From positions 248,001 through 312,000 of the forward strand of contig OY762511.1 of assembly GCA_963665925.1 (NCBI GenBank): a stretch of 64,000 nt of DNA. The letters are read 5' to 3'. The notes under the pieces are model-generated. The model searched no databases and was not told where the DNA came from. It saw nothing but the letters and a program-made list of their open reading frames with translations. This stretch comes from G963665925 sp963665925 (GTDB lineage: Bacteria > Bacillota > Clostridia > Peptostreptococcales > Acidaminobacteraceae). A program made the position numbers and the translations under genes. Shown in pieces: positions 9,145-18,104 of the stretch (positions within the stretch are counted from its first letter, which is position 1; every line of letters begins with the position of its first letter).

Positions 9145-11334
9145 CTAACCGAGTATTTCAAGAGGTGCCATACCTACTTGCAGCTTTTTGATTCCTTTTT
9201 TGTTAAAGGCTATGGTTACAACCGCGCGCTCACCTTCACCCGTCACTGTAATCACAGTCCCTTCACCAAAGGTCTTGTGCAGAACCTTGGTACCCGGCTT
9301 TAGGGCCCCATCAGCTACCGGGCTTGTTTCCCTGGCCTTGGGAAGATGGAAGCCGCCCACCATTCTTTCCTTGTATTTCAGCTCTGAGGTCTTTCTCTTT
9401 GCAATTTCAGCTGTTCCACTGTCAATCAGACCTGCAGGAATTTCTTCAACAAACCTGGAAACCAGGTTCACATTTGTCTTGCCATACTGATTTCTCAGGT
9501 AGGCATGTGTGAGAAAGAGCTGCTCTTCAGCACGGGTAATGCCTACATAGGCAAGACGACGTTCCTCTTCAAGGGCAGTATCATCGTCAAGGGCTCTGCC
9601 TGTCGGGAAAATACCTTCTTCCAGTCCGGCAAGAAACACAACAGGAAACTCCAGTCCCTTTGCAGAGTGAAGGGTCATAAGAAGCACGCCGACCTCTTCC
9701 TCGTCAAGGCCATCTATATCTGACATCAGGCTGACTTCTGCCAGGAAATCCTCCAGTCGTGCAGAGCCGGAGCGCGCCTGGTACTCCATTGTCACATTTA
9801 TAAGTTCCTTCAAGTTTTCCAATCTGCTTTTTGACTCGACAGTCTGGTCAAGCACCAGCTCTGCCTCATAGCCACTTTCAGAAAGCACACCTTCTAAAAT
9901 CTCATGAACCGCCATATCCTCTTTGCCCTGAACATAAGGCCGCACGGCATTCATAAAATCTGTCAGTCCGCCAAGAGCACGCTTTGGCGCTATGCCCCCC
10001 TCCATCATCTCTTCGATGGCATCGTAAAGGGAGATTTCGCCTTCATTTGCATACGCTGCAATGGCTTCAAGCGACTTTGCGCCAATGCCCCTTTTGGGAA
10101 CATTGATAATCCGCATCAGACTCACATCATCACTGGTATTGAGTATGAGACGCAGGTAACAAAGCGCGTCTTTGATTTCACGTCTGTCATAGAACTTATG
10201 GCCTCCGACGATTTTATAGGGAATGCCTTCACGCATGAGGCACTCCTCAAACACGCGGGACTGGGCATTGGTTCTATATAGGATTGCAAATTCCGAGAAG
10301 GAACGGGATTCCTGTCGACTCAGACTGCGGATCTGATCAGCTACATATCGCCCTTCATCATACTCATTCTGACCCATGTAGTACTTGATTGGATTGCCCT
10401 CATGCTGTGCAGTCCAAAGTTTTTTAGGTTTTCTGCCCGAATTGTTTTCTATAACTGCATTGGCTGCGTCTAGAATGACCTTGGAGGAACGATAATTCTG
10501 TTCAAGCTTAATGACTTTGGCATTCCTGTAATCGGACTCAAAATCCCTGATGTTGCGAATATCCGCACCACGCCATCCGTAGATACTCTGGTCGATATCG
10601 CCTACGACACAGAGGTTGCCATACCCGGAAGCAATGAGATTGACAAGCTTATACTGTGCCTTGTTGGTATCCTGATACTCATCGACCAGGACATACTTGA
10701 ACTTGCCCTGATAGTATTCCAGCACCTCATCATGTGTGGACAGAAGATCAATGGCCTTAATGATCAGGTCGTCAAAGTCCATGGCGTTGTTCTGCTTCAG
10801 TTTCTTCTGATAAAGACTATATATTTTACTTACGTTCCTAAGCTGGTAATCTGAGTAATTGATTTCAGCGAACTTGTCCGCGGAAATCAGATCATTCTTC
10901 GCCTCAGAAATCTTTGCGCTCACAAATTTGGGCGTGACCGTCTTTTCATCAATATCAAGCTCCTTGAGACATGACTTGATGAGTGTTCTCTGATCGGTTG
11001 TATCATAAATGACAAAATCACGCTTATAGCCAAGCAGATCAATGTCCCTGCGAAGTATTTTGACACAAGTTGCGTGGAATGTTCCAACCCACATGGTCGT
11101 AGCGCCTGACCCAATCAGGCTTTCGATCCTGTCACGCATTTCACCCGCCGCCTTGTTGGTGAATGTGATGGCGAGAATTTGGCTTGGATACACATTTTTC
11201 TCTTCAATTAGATACGCTATGCGATTTGTCAGTACGCGCGTCTTTCCTGAACCTGCTCCCGCGAGAACCAGAAGAGGGCCTTCGGTCGTAATGACCGCTT
11301 CGCGCTGTTTATCGTTCAACATTCCTAAATCCAT
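9145..11334 (-). CDS. pcrA: ATP-dependent 3'-5' DNA helicase PcrA (UvrD family)
   Basis: Superfamily 1A helicase for nucleotide-excision repair, plasmid replication and removal of RNA polymerase or RecA from DNA. Motifs in order: Q motif (LNDKQREAV), Walker A AGAGSGKTRVL at about 26-36, motif Ia ITFTNKAAGEMRDRI, motif II VDEYQDTN, motif III GDIDQSIYGWRGAD, motif IV QNYRSS, motif V LMTLHSAKGLEFPVVFL and motif VI RRLAYVGITRAEEQL. The Tudor-like C-terminus (GTKVLHKTFGEGTV) is the PcrA hallmark that binds RNA polymerase. 729 aa, start with GAGGT upstream. A LexA-like box sits in the leader. Confidence 0.96.
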   Translation of the reverse strand: MDLGMLNDKQREAVITTEGPLLVLAGAGSGKTRVLTNRIAYLIEEKNVYPSQILAITFTNKAAGEMRDRIESLIGSGATTMWVGTFHATCVKILRRDIDLLGYKRDFVIYDTTDQRTLIKSCLKELDIDEKTVTPKFVSAKISEAKNDLISADKFAEINYSDYQLRNVSKIYSLYQKKLKQNNAMDFDDLIIKAIDLLSTHDEVLEYYQGKFKYVLVDEYQDTNKAQYKLVNLIASGYGNLCVVGDIDQSIYGWRGADIRNIRDFESDYRNAKVIKLEQNYRSSKVILDAANAVIENNSGRKPKKLWTAQHEGNPIKYYMGQNEYDEGRYVADQIRSLSRQESRSFSEFAILYRTNAQSRVFEECLMREGIPYKIVGGHKFYDRREIKDALCYLRLILNTSDDVSLMRIINVPKRGIGAKSLEAIAAYANEGEISLYDAIEEMMEGGIAPKRALGGLTDFMNAVRPYVQGKEDMAVHEILEGVLSESGYEAELVLDQTVESKSRLENLKELINVTMEYQARSGSARLEDFLAEVSLMSDIDGLDEEEVGVLLMTLHSAKGLEFPVVFLAGLEEGIFPTGRALDDDTALEEERRLAYVGITRAEEQLFLTHAYLRNQYGKTNVNLVSRFVEEIPAGLIDSGTAEIAKRKTSELKYKERMVGGFHLPKARETSPVADGALKPGTKVLHKTFGEGTVITVTGEGERAVVTIAFNKKGIKKLQVGMAPLEILG

Positions 11335-11352
11335 GCAATTTACCTCACTTTG

Positions 11353-11366
11353 CGAACGTACATTCG
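11353..11366. promoter_or_regulatory. LexA (SOS) box candidate upstream of pcrA
   Basis: CGAACGTACATTCG matches the Firmicute LexA consensus CGAAC-N4-GTTCG with one deviating base. It lies about 20 bases before the pcrA ATG and just downstream of a TAAAAT -10-like element. B. subtilis pcrA is, as I recall, a LexA target, which makes the site plausible. Confidence 0.55.
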
Positions 11367-11461
11367 TTTTAAATCTATTTTATCATACTACAGGCAATAC
11401 TTTAATATCCTAACAGAGATTCTTTCAAGAGTAAAATGCTTCTATGCATGCTCAACATAAA

Positions 11462-11497
11462 AAACCGCGCGAGTGCATGCTCTTCACTCCACGCGGT
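11462..11497 (-). terminator. Terminator of the flagellar trio
   Basis: AACCGCG / CGCGGTT with an inner GAGTG / CACTC stem, followed by TTTTTT on the minus strand. It closes the fliK-like / flhB-tail / yaaR-like unit and separates it from pcrA. Confidence 0.88.
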
Positions 11498-11523
11498 TCT
11501 TGGTTTTCCCAGTTTTCTTAACT

Positions 11524-11967
11524 TTAAATAATCAGATTGACAAGCAAACCCTGTATCTGACCGATCTTTTCCAAGAGGCGTATCTGCTTCTTTTCCTGAC
11601 CCAGTATGAGGTTTGTCAGTTCAACGAGCTGTTTGTCGATTTCTTTTACAGTTCGCATGACACGTGTTCGACCCGTTCGACTGAATCCCCTGCGTTCTTC
11701 GATTTTATAGCCCTTTTCAACAGCCTCTTCTACAAAGCCCTTGATCATTTCACGGTATTCAATCAGTGTTTCAACTGTTCTATTCTCAATAAGCTGTTTG
11801 CCCTTGGTTTCTATGTCCTTAAGCAACTCATCAAGAAGCTCCTTGGAATGCTCCCTGTTGTCTTCAAGGTTGGTGAGAATTTCAGTAAAGGTAATACGCG
11901 GTGCTTCTGATTTCTTCACCCCGGACGATTTCTGGAGTCCGGAACGGGATACCTTTTTAACTTTCAT
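11524..11967 (-). CDS. YaaR-family protein (DUF327/COG1728)
   Basis: Small, charged, helical cytoplasmic protein of 147 aa. The pattern (FTEILTNLEDNREHSKELLDELLKDIETKGKQLIENRTVETLIEYREMIKGFVEEAVEKGYKIEE) and the tail (VKEIDKQLVELTNLILGQEKKQIRLLEKIGQIQGLLVNLII) match the YaaR family, whose genes often lie with flagellar or DNA-replication genes; the biochemical role is not established. A perfect AGGAGGAGG ends six bases before the ATG at 11967; a TTG six codons upstream overlaps that ribosome-binding site and is rejected. It starts one base after the flhB-tail gene stops, so it belongs to the same transcription unit behind the sigma-D-type promoter. Confidence 0.8.
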   Translation of the reverse strand: MKVKKVSRSGLQKSSGVKKSEAPRITFTEILTNLEDNREHSKELLDELLKDIETKGKQLIENRTVETLIEYREMIKGFVEEAVEKGYKIEERRGFSRTGRTRVMRTVKEIDKQLVELTNLILGQEKKQIRLLEKIGQIQGLLVNLII

Positions 11968-11968
11968 C

Positions 11969-12220
11969 CTATTCCTCCTCCTCAAGTCTGCCGATTATTT
12001 CAACAATCCCACTAACCACCGCATAAAGCTGAGGCGGAATATTCTTGCGCAAATCATTTCCAACTTGCTCTTTAAGCGTATCCGCATTTTTTTCAATGGG
12101 AATGTTCTGTTTCTCGGCTTCCTTCTTTATATAGGTGCTCAGTCCATCAAAATCATTGGCATCTGATTTGGCATAGGATTCAATCTGTGCATCGTATACA
12201 CGAATTCCCTTCGTTTTCAT
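11969..12220 (-). CDS. FlhB C-terminal-like protein (FlhX/YlqH type)
   Basis: 83-aa stand-alone copy of the cytoplasmic tail of FlhB/EscU, the export-gate switch of flagellar type III secretion. The matching segment is residues 28-83: TYIKKEAEKQNIPIEKN...LRKNIPPQLYAVVSGIVEIIGRLEEEE, the IPI...IPPELYxAVAEIL pattern of FlhB-CC. It lacks the membrane domain and the self-cleaving NPTH loop, so it resembles FlhX/YlqH proteins that can replace the cleaved FlhB tail. The ATG overlaps the preceding stop as ATGA, coupling it to the FliK-like gene. The pairing of a FliK-like ruler with an FlhB tail suggests a role in switching export from rod/hook to filament proteins, which is inference. Confidence 0.82.
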   Translation of the reverse strand: MKTKGIRVYDAQIESYAKSDANDFDGLSTYIKKEAEKQNIPIEKNADTLKEQVGNDLRKNIPPQLYAVVSGIVEIIGRLEEEE

Positions 12221-14298
12221 ATTGAAAAATCAAATCCTTTCTCCGTCGCTTCTGTATAGGTCACAGCCTTCTGTGTTTTTTCAGTAGCCGTTGACTTAAT
12301 GAGTTCCTTTGGCGAGGTGTCGCTCAAGCCTGAGAAACGCACCGGTCCAAGCTTGTATCCAATGTTGACGAACTCTTTCTGCAGTGCATTTACCATTGGT
12401 TCCATAACCTCTTCAAATGATGCATCATCATTTTTAACACTGATTGAGAGCAGCTTGTCATTTGACTGAAGCAGGATTCCTGTCTCGCCATATTTTTTCA
12501 GTTCCACTGAGAAATACAAAGATGCATTCTCCCAGTCAATGGAATCGCCATTTTTACGTGAGTTGACATAAAGACGCATGTCCTTGACTTCACCATCTGC
12601 CTCAAGAGGAATATGGAAAAAGAGCGTCTGGGTGTCCTGTTTGGTTTCCAGCTTATTCATGAGCTGCTGACCTGTCAAGTTATTTAAGGCCTTTTCAGCA
12701 CCTTCAACGGCACGCTTACTGCCTACGTCATCGCTTTCAGCCAGCTTAAGAAGAACCGCTTTCAAGTTGTCCTTGATTTTATAATCCTCTTCGCTTTGCA
12801 GCTTACTATTGCTGCTCAGGAGTTTTTCAGCCACTTCAGGTTCATGGTTGAGGCCCATATCTCTAAAGAGCTCCACCACGCCACGCATGGATGTGTTCTG
12901 CCACTGAAGGGTCGGCATGCTTGCCTGCTTCATCCCGCTCATTTCAGAAGCCTGCTTGAATGCCATCAGTTCAATATTCTTCTCAGATGGTTTGAAAATC
13001 ATCTTTTCCAGTGTTCCAGATACATTCTTTACAATATCTTTGGCTGCTGAAACATCGCCCTTTGCGAGCAGTTTTCTAGCTTCTTGAAGCTCAGAACTCA
13101 TATTCAGCAGATTTTTTTCCATCTTCATACTGGTGTATAGGGTCACGTCACTCTTCATGAGCATGTTGTCCAACTTATCTATGGATTTTTCAAGGTTCTC
13201 TTTCATTTCTTCACGGGTGAGTGCGCTTTCATCCGATTCGATTTCCTTGAGGGAAGAAAGAATTTCCTTGCGGGTCTGATTAAAGGTCTCCTTGGCTTCA
13301 AGCGCCTGTTCTGTAACCTTTGTCACCAGATAAGACTTAAACCGCGTATCATCAAGGGCTTCTAGAACATCTGCACCCAGCTGTTCGGCAAGAGCAGATG
13401 CCACCTCATCAAAGGAGGCTTCCAGTCTTTCCATGATTTCTTTTTCGAAATCATCCAGTGCCTCAGCATCCACATCAATGTCCAGTTCCTCATCCTCTGA
13501 CTGGCTTTCATCAATGGACGCCACTTCCCCTTGAGTCTGATCGATTGCAGATTCGGAAAGGCCCACATCACCGGTGAGTTCTGCCAGGGCATCTTCACCG
13601 AGTACATCTGCTAGGGCTGACTTCAGCAAATCTTCAAAGGAGAGGTCGCTCCCGCCTTGCATTTCTGAAAACGCCTGGGCAACCGCTGCCATAATTTGAT
13701 CGACCCCAATACAGATTGCATTTCCATCGCCAGTGTCAATGAAGACGGTTTGTCCTTTAACATCTGCATTTGCGGAAATCAGATCATTCACAGCGCTTAC
13801 AATCGCCTTGTCTATTGGAAGACCCGACTTCACTGCGGCTTCAACCTTCTCTTTAAATGCCTTTGGAATGCTCTTATCTGCCTTTATTGCTTCCAGCAGG
13901 TCTTCGGTTTCGCCTTCGGTCACTTCCTTGGTGCCTGAAAGCGTCTCAATCATTTCACTTTCATTCATTTCATTATTGAGTGTTTCATGAATGGCTTTCA
14001 GATTTTCTTCAGTGAGTTCGACATCCTTATCGGCAGCCCATTCGATGGTCTCAAGCTTTGACGCAGTGCTTCCGGACTGATTGGCCATGAAGCTTTCAAC
14101 TGAAGACGCCTGGCTTTCTGTCAGGGGATAGTCCATCTTTCTTAAAAGCGTTTCAACTTTATCCATACCGGGAACCGAGCTGTTCTGAAACACGCTAAAC
14201 GCACCCAGCGATGTGTTGGATGCGGTGTTCTCCTGAGAAGCAGTTCGGTTTAATGTCATAAATCTATTGGAACTAAATAGTTGGTCTATTATTTTCAT
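12217..14298 (-). CDS. FliK-like flagellar protein with hook-length-control C-terminus (YlqG type)
   Basis: About 693 aa, acidic and very low in Cys, with long helical and disordered stretches (Glu/Asp/Ser/Ala-rich, residues 100-480), no signal peptide and no membrane segment. The C-terminal 170 residues (FFHIPLEADGEVKDMRLYVNSRKNGDSIDWENASLYFSVELKKYGETGILLQ) read as a compact beta-rich domain like the flagellar hook-length control (FliK C-terminal) domain. In B. subtilis ylqG-ylqH has the same layout of long protein plus FlhB tail. I start at the ATG at 14298 with GGAGTGAG four bases before; an upstream in-frame ATG at 14385 would precede the promoter. A sigma-D-type promoter lies 32 bases upstream. 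The exact family name is uncertain. Confidence 0.7.
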   Translation of the reverse strand: MKIIDQLFSSNRFMTLNRTASQENTASNTSLGAFSVFQNSSVPGMDKVETLLRKMDYPLTESQASSVESFMANQSGSTASKLETIEWAADKDVELTEENLKAIHETLNNEMNESEMIETLSGTKEVTEGETEDLLEAIKADKSIPKAFKEKVEAAVKSGLPIDKAIVSAVNDLISANADVKGQTVFIDTGDGNAICIGVDQIMAAVAQAFSEMQGGSDLSFEDLLKSALADVLGEDALAELTGDVGLSESAIDQTQGEVASIDESQSEDEELDIDVDAEALDDFEKEIMERLEASFDEVASALAEQLGADVLEALDDTRFKSYLVTKVTEQALEAKETFNQTRKEILSSLKEIESDESALTREEMKENLEKSIDKLDNMLMKSDVTLYTSMKMEKNLLNMSSELQEARKLLAKGDVSAAKDIVKNVSGTLEKMIFKPSEKNIELMAFKQASEMSGMKQASMPTLQWQNTSMRGVVELFRDMGLNHEPEVAEKLLSSNSKLQSEEDYKIKDNLKAVLLKLAESDDVGSKRAVEGAEKALNNLTGQQLMNKLETKQDTQTLFFHIPLEADGEVKDMRLYVNSRKNGDSIDWENASLYFSVELKKYGETGILLQSNDKLLSISVKNDDASFEEVMEPMVNALQKEFVNIGYKLGPVRFSGLSDTSPKELIKSTATEKTQKAVTYTEATEKGFDFSI

Positions 14299-14329
14299 TT
14301 GGCTCACTCCATTTATTCTTCTAATAAGA

Positions 14330-14356
14330 TTATCGGTAAATGAGAGATTATTTTGA
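14330..14356 (-). promoter_or_regulatory. Sigma-D/sigma-28 (FliA-type) flagellar promoter
   Basis: Minus strand TCAAAATA, 11 bases, ACCGATAA. The FliA/SigD consensus is TAAAGTTT-N11-GCCGATAA (in B. subtilis TAAA-N14-16-GCCGATAT). The -10 matches at seven of eight bases and the spacer is exact. It lies between the ABC permease and the FliK-like ATG at the right distance for a short leader. Confidence 0.75.
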
Positions 14357-14385
14357 GCTGTTTTTACTGTACATTTTGAAATCAT

Positions 14386-15549
14386 TTAGTCCAGTTTTCT
14401 TATCCCAGCCGCAACATACACGATTCCCATTGCCATAAGGATTACAACAGGTTGAATGAAATCCCCTTTGCCCGCTGGTTCTATGACAACACTGTGCAGT
14501 GCTTCAAGTGCCCACCGGTGCGGTGTAAGTAAACTCAGACCCAAGAGGATTCTGGAGCTGACAATCTCAAGCGGCCACATGCAGCCCCCAAGCATGGCAA
14601 AGGATGTCAATATTACAGGGGTTGCTGCCGACAGCTGTCCATGGTTTTTGACCATGCTTGACAAGAGCAGGCCCATCCCAGTCAATGAAAATATGTATGC
14701 AAAGCAAATAGTTAGAACAGCCAGCCAATGTCCACCGACCCCTATGCCAAACAGGACATTTCCCCCTAAGAAAATTATGGCCATCTGAATGAAGCCAATG
14801 AGGACTGTTGTCACTAAATTTCCAGCAATTATACTGACTTTCCCAATAGGCGACTGAAGCTGGCGTGCCCAAGTATGATACATTTTGTCATTTACGATTT
14901 CACCAATGCCAAACACGATTGAATACGCTGAGAAGAGCAGGGCAAATCCCAGAAAGTTCTCCATGGTTGTCACTTCTGCATCTACTGTGCCAGGCGGCGC
15001 TGTTTCTATAACCCCATATGCCGACTCAGCGTCACGCGCATTCTGTATGCGTTTGAAAACAGCATCGACACACGCATTCCGATCCGCCTCATTCTGGTAA
15101 GTGTCGCCGTATTCCGCCAGTGACTGACTGAAGGTCCAGTCTCCATGCATATCTGAAAGAATAGTGGACACCGCCTGCTTGAGACCCAGTATTTCCACAT
15201 CAGCCTTGTTGCTGACAATGTCAATGCTGACCGCACCCGCTTTAATACCGTTTTCAAAATCCGGTCCAAAGACAAGGAGCGCGACACCTTCATTGTCATT
15301 GATCAAAGCTCTGCCCGACGCTTCGTCTACAAGCATTGCCTGATAATCTCCAGTACTGCTTAGGGCTTTCACTAGATCTTCTGACATCTCTGACCTTGTA
15401 TCAAAAGCCAGGAACAATTTTGATTCAGTCACAGAAGTGCCTGATCCGCTAAAAGCATACACCATGCCAAGTGCAAGAAGTGCCATAACCAGCATGACTT
15501 TATAATCGTCCTTAAGCCCCAGCAGTCTGAGTTTTATAATTGCTGTCAT
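14386..15549 (-). CDS. ABC-2 type exporter permease
   Basis: 387-aa membrane protein: one N-terminal helix (VMLVMALLALGMVYAF), a large extracytoplasmic domain (about 40-185), then five or six helices with the ABC-2 signature GMGLLLSSMVKNHGQLSAATPVILTSFAMLGGCMWPLEIVS. This is the YhgE/Pip-like or drug/antibiotic export architecture. It overlaps the preceding permease gene by 38 bases and has its own AAAGGAG, so the two half-pores are translated together and likely form a heterodimer with the adjacent ATPase. Substrate unknown; such systems often export drugs, lipids or peptides. Confidence 0.85.
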   Translation of the reverse strand: MTAIIKLRLLGLKDDYKVMLVMALLALGMVYAFSGSGTSVTESKLFLAFDTRSEMSEDLVKALSSTGDYQAMLVDEASGRALINDNEGVALLVFGPDFENGIKAGAVSIDIVSNKADVEILGLKQAVSTILSDMHGDWTFSQSLAEYGDTYQNEADRNACVDAVFKRIQNARDAESAYGVIETAPPGTVDAEVTTMENFLGFALLFSAYSIVFGIGEIVNDKMYHTWARQLQSPIGKVSIIAGNLVTTVLIGFIQMAIIFLGGNVLFGIGVGGHWLAVLTICFAYIFSLTGMGLLLSSMVKNHGQLSAATPVILTSFAMLGGCMWPLEIVSSRILLGLSLLTPHRWALEALHSVVIEPAGKGDFIQPVVILMAMGIVYVAAGIRKLD

Positions 15550-16900
15550 TTTGGCACCGCTCCTTTTTCCAAATGATTACTAGGCTCATTACTGATAGAA
15601 CCACCCCATTGATTGCCAATATGGCCAAGCTTCCCGAAAGATTTGATATAGGCTCACCCGACATGACTTTCAAATATGCATCGAGTGCTACACCGTTAAG
15701 TGGCACTTTCCCAAGGACCTGTATTTTCTTTGGAAGAACCTCGAGGGGAATATAGGATCCACCGAGTAGCCCCATAACCTGAAAGACAATCGATTCAAAA
15801 AGACTGGCAACCCGTGTCTTTTCCATAGCAAATGTGACTGCTGCGAGCAGGCTTCCAAGACCCGCAACGGCAAATGCAGTGAAACCACTTAATATGAATG
15901 TGCTCGTGAAGCTTCCCCACTGGACACCCAGGATCAGAGCGGAATACAGAATCAGCAGTATGAGCTGAAATACCACTAGAAAGAACAGGGTCAGGAACTT
16001 ACCCGTTAAAATTGCGCCCAGGGATAAGCCCGATATGCGCATGCGCTGATAGGTAAAGTCACGTTTTTCCCGAAGCAGCAAATAACTGCCTCTACCTGCA
16101 CTAAAGAGGACAAAGAGCGTCAGCATCCCCACAGAATAGTAACTCCTGCTGTCAATCGCTGGCTTTCCGCACCCAGTCTCATCATTAAATACCGTCTTCA
16201 TGACGGTATCATTTCCGCCGCTTTGCGCAATACCCTCAAATGTATCTTTATAATCCGCTAGGGGACCTGATCTGAAAACATAGGCAACCGCAACATTTTT
16301 CCTGACTTCAGCGGATTCGATCTGGTTTAAAAAACCACGGACCAAGCTGACGGCAATGTCTGCGGTCACACGCTTGTTGGGGTTTCTTACAACCTCCACT
16401 TCAAGTCTCTTTTCCATTGGGGTGAACAGGTTTGTGTAGCTCACCCTTAAGAAATCTTCAGGCAATCTTACAATAGCGGAAATTGCATCTGCATTCAGCG
16501 CCGCCATTGCCTCTTGGTCGTTCATTACATCAAATTGCATTATTTCAAGCACCTTGGCATTTCCTAAGAAGTCTTCAAAGAATATCTTCTCTATGTCCGT
16601 AGACTCTGCTGTCTCATAGATCTTGTCCATGACATCTTCTGGCAGCCTATCTTGATTAAAGGCCGATCCATAAACAGCGTCTAGAATTTCTTCTGGCGTC
16701 TCATCGGCATAGGCTTTTACAACCGCAACCTTGAACCGAGGCACTTGGGGGCTGTCTCCAAAAACACCTTCAAGGGCAAAACTCAGAATGGTCGTCAATA
16801 TGATCGGCATTAAGACAATCACCATGAGTGTCTTTCTTTCACTAAGCAGTATTTTTAGATTGTTCATCAGCAAATAGAAAATAAGCATGCGCGCCTCCAA
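15512..16900 (-). CDS. ABC-2 type exporter permease
   Basis: 462-aa partner permease. Helix 1 is about residues 22-42 (KTLMVIVLMPIILTTILSFAL), followed by a long external domain (about 50-265) and a C-terminal bundle of helices with YLLLREKRDFTYQRMRISGLSLGAILTGKFL and GLLGGSYIPLEVLP, typical of the ABC-2 membrane domain. It follows the ATPase gene by one base. The two permeases share topology but little sequence, as in heterodimeric YhfS/LinS-like exporters. Confidence 0.85.
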   Translation of the reverse strand: MEARMLIFYLLMNNLKILLSERKTLMVIVLMPIILTTILSFALEGVFGDSPQVPRFKVAVVKAYADETPEEILDAVYGSAFNQDRLPEDVMDKIYETAESTDIEKIFFEDFLGNAKVLEIMQFDVMNDQEAMAALNADAISAIVRLPEDFLRVSYTNLFTPMEKRLEVEVVRNPNKRVTADIAVSLVRGFLNQIESAEVRKNVAVAYVFRSGPLADYKDTFEGIAQSGGNDTVMKTVFNDETGCGKPAIDSRSYYSVGMLTLFVLFSAGRGSYLLLREKRDFTYQRMRISGLSLGAILTGKFLTLFFLVVFQLILLILYSALILGVQWGSFTSTFILSGFTAFAVAGLGSLLAAVTFAMEKTRVASLFESIVFQVMGLLGGSYIPLEVLPKKIQVLGKVPLNGVALDAYLKVMSGEPISNLSGSLAILAINGVVLSVMSLVIIWKKERCQNDSNYKTQTAGA

Positions 16901-16901
16901 A

Positions 16902-17837
16902 TCAGTCTCTAAGAGCCTTACCCGTCAAATGCAGGAATACAGATTCCAGATTCGGTCTCATGATTTCAAGAGAATCGATTCCAACATTCAAACGCCCTGC
17001 AATATCCAGGGCATCGCGCACAATGTTCTTTCCATTTTTCGTAAAAAGGCTGACCGAGTTCTGCGTTGAACTTATTCGGTCAATATTATCCACTTTTGAT
17101 AAGGCTTCAATAAACGTGTCGGTTACAGCGCTTACCTGTATCACGATTTTTCTTTCTCCATCTATAATGTCTATCAGGTCGTCCTGGGTTCCAGAAGCAA
17201 TAATCTTCCCGCTATCCATGATATGTATGTTTCTGCAGAGGTATTCGACCTCTTCCATGTAGTGGCTGGTATAGATAATGGTCATGCCCAGCTTGTTCAG
17301 TTCAAGCACCGTATCCAGAATGTGATTTCTAGACTGGGGATCGATACCCACGGTAGGTTCATCCATAATAAGCAGTTTGGGTTCATGGAGCAGCGCCGCG
17401 CCGATATTGATTCTTCGCTTCATACCGCCTGAATACTTTTCAACCTTGTCTTTTAGCCGGGTATCGATGCCAATAATCTCAGAGACCTGGTCAATACGCT
17501 GCCTTAATCTTTTGCCTGTCAGTCCGTAGGCCTGTCCCCAAAATTTCAGATTGTCATATCCGCTCAAGGTCGGATAAAGGGCTATTTCCTGGGGGACTAT
17601 CCCCAGTTCCCTCTGTATGTGTTTTGGGTGTCTAACTATATCGTGTCCTTTGTAAAGAATTTCACCTGAATCTGGCTTCAGTAGCGTTGAAATCATGGAA
17701 ATTGTCGTTGATTTTCCGGCACCATTGGGACCCAATAGACCCACTATTTCACCTTGCTCTACTGTAAACCCAACGCCATCAACCGCCTTAAGCGCACCAT
17801 ATGCTTTTTTGAGCTGTTTAATCTCAAGCAGTGTCAT
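16902..17837 (-). CDS. ABC exporter ATP-binding protein (CcmA/DrrA type)
   Basis: 311-aa ATPase energising the two ABC-2 permeases downstream. Walker A GPNGAGKSTT at about 35-44, Q-loop VPQEIALYPTLSG, signature YSGGMKRRINIGAALLHEPKLLIMDEPTVGIDPQSR (signature, Walker B, D-loop), and the switch His in YTSHYMEE. A C-terminal extension (about 220-311) follows the DrrA/NatA pattern. AAGGGATG precedes the ATG. First gene of a three-gene operon with one- and minus-38-base spacings; no regulator gene lies beside it. Confidence 0.93.
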   Translation of the reverse strand: MTLLEIKQLKKAYGALKAVDGVGFTVEQGEIVGLLGPNGAGKSTTISMISTLLKPDSGEILYKGHDIVRHPKHIQRELGIVPQEIALYPTLSGYDNLKFWGQAYGLTGKRLRQRIDQVSEIIGIDTRLKDKVEKYSGGMKRRINIGAALLHEPKLLIMDEPTVGIDPQSRNHILDTVLELNKLGMTIIYTSHYMEEVEYLCRNIHIMDSGKIIASGTQDDLIDIIDGERKIVIQVSAVTDTFIEALSKVDNIDRISSTQNSVSLFTKNGKNIVRDALDIAGRLNVGIDSLEIMRPNLESVFLHLTGKALRD

Positions 17838-18030
17838 ATCACAGCATCCCTTCTTTTTCTTTACTCTATTCTTATCATGATTTTAAATTCATATGTATTT
17901 AAGTATGCCTACATGTACCTTTTTCTCTTTACTCGAGGTTTATCCTGCATCTCTTCATATATTTATTACTTTCTTAATTATTTGGGCTCATTCATTGTAA
18001 AAGCAGGCTTTGTCATAGGAAAAAAAGAAA

Positions 18031-18060
18031 AACCCAGAACTGCACACGCAGAACTGGGTT
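18031..18060 (-). terminator. Terminator of the DMT transporter gene
   Basis: AACCCAG / CTGGGTT with inner CTGC / GCAG stem, followed on the minus strand by TTTTTCTTTTTTT. Confidence 0.88.
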
Positions 18061-18104
18061 TCATAAGCTTTTTGTATGTGATAGACATGATATTCCTATA
18101 ACTG

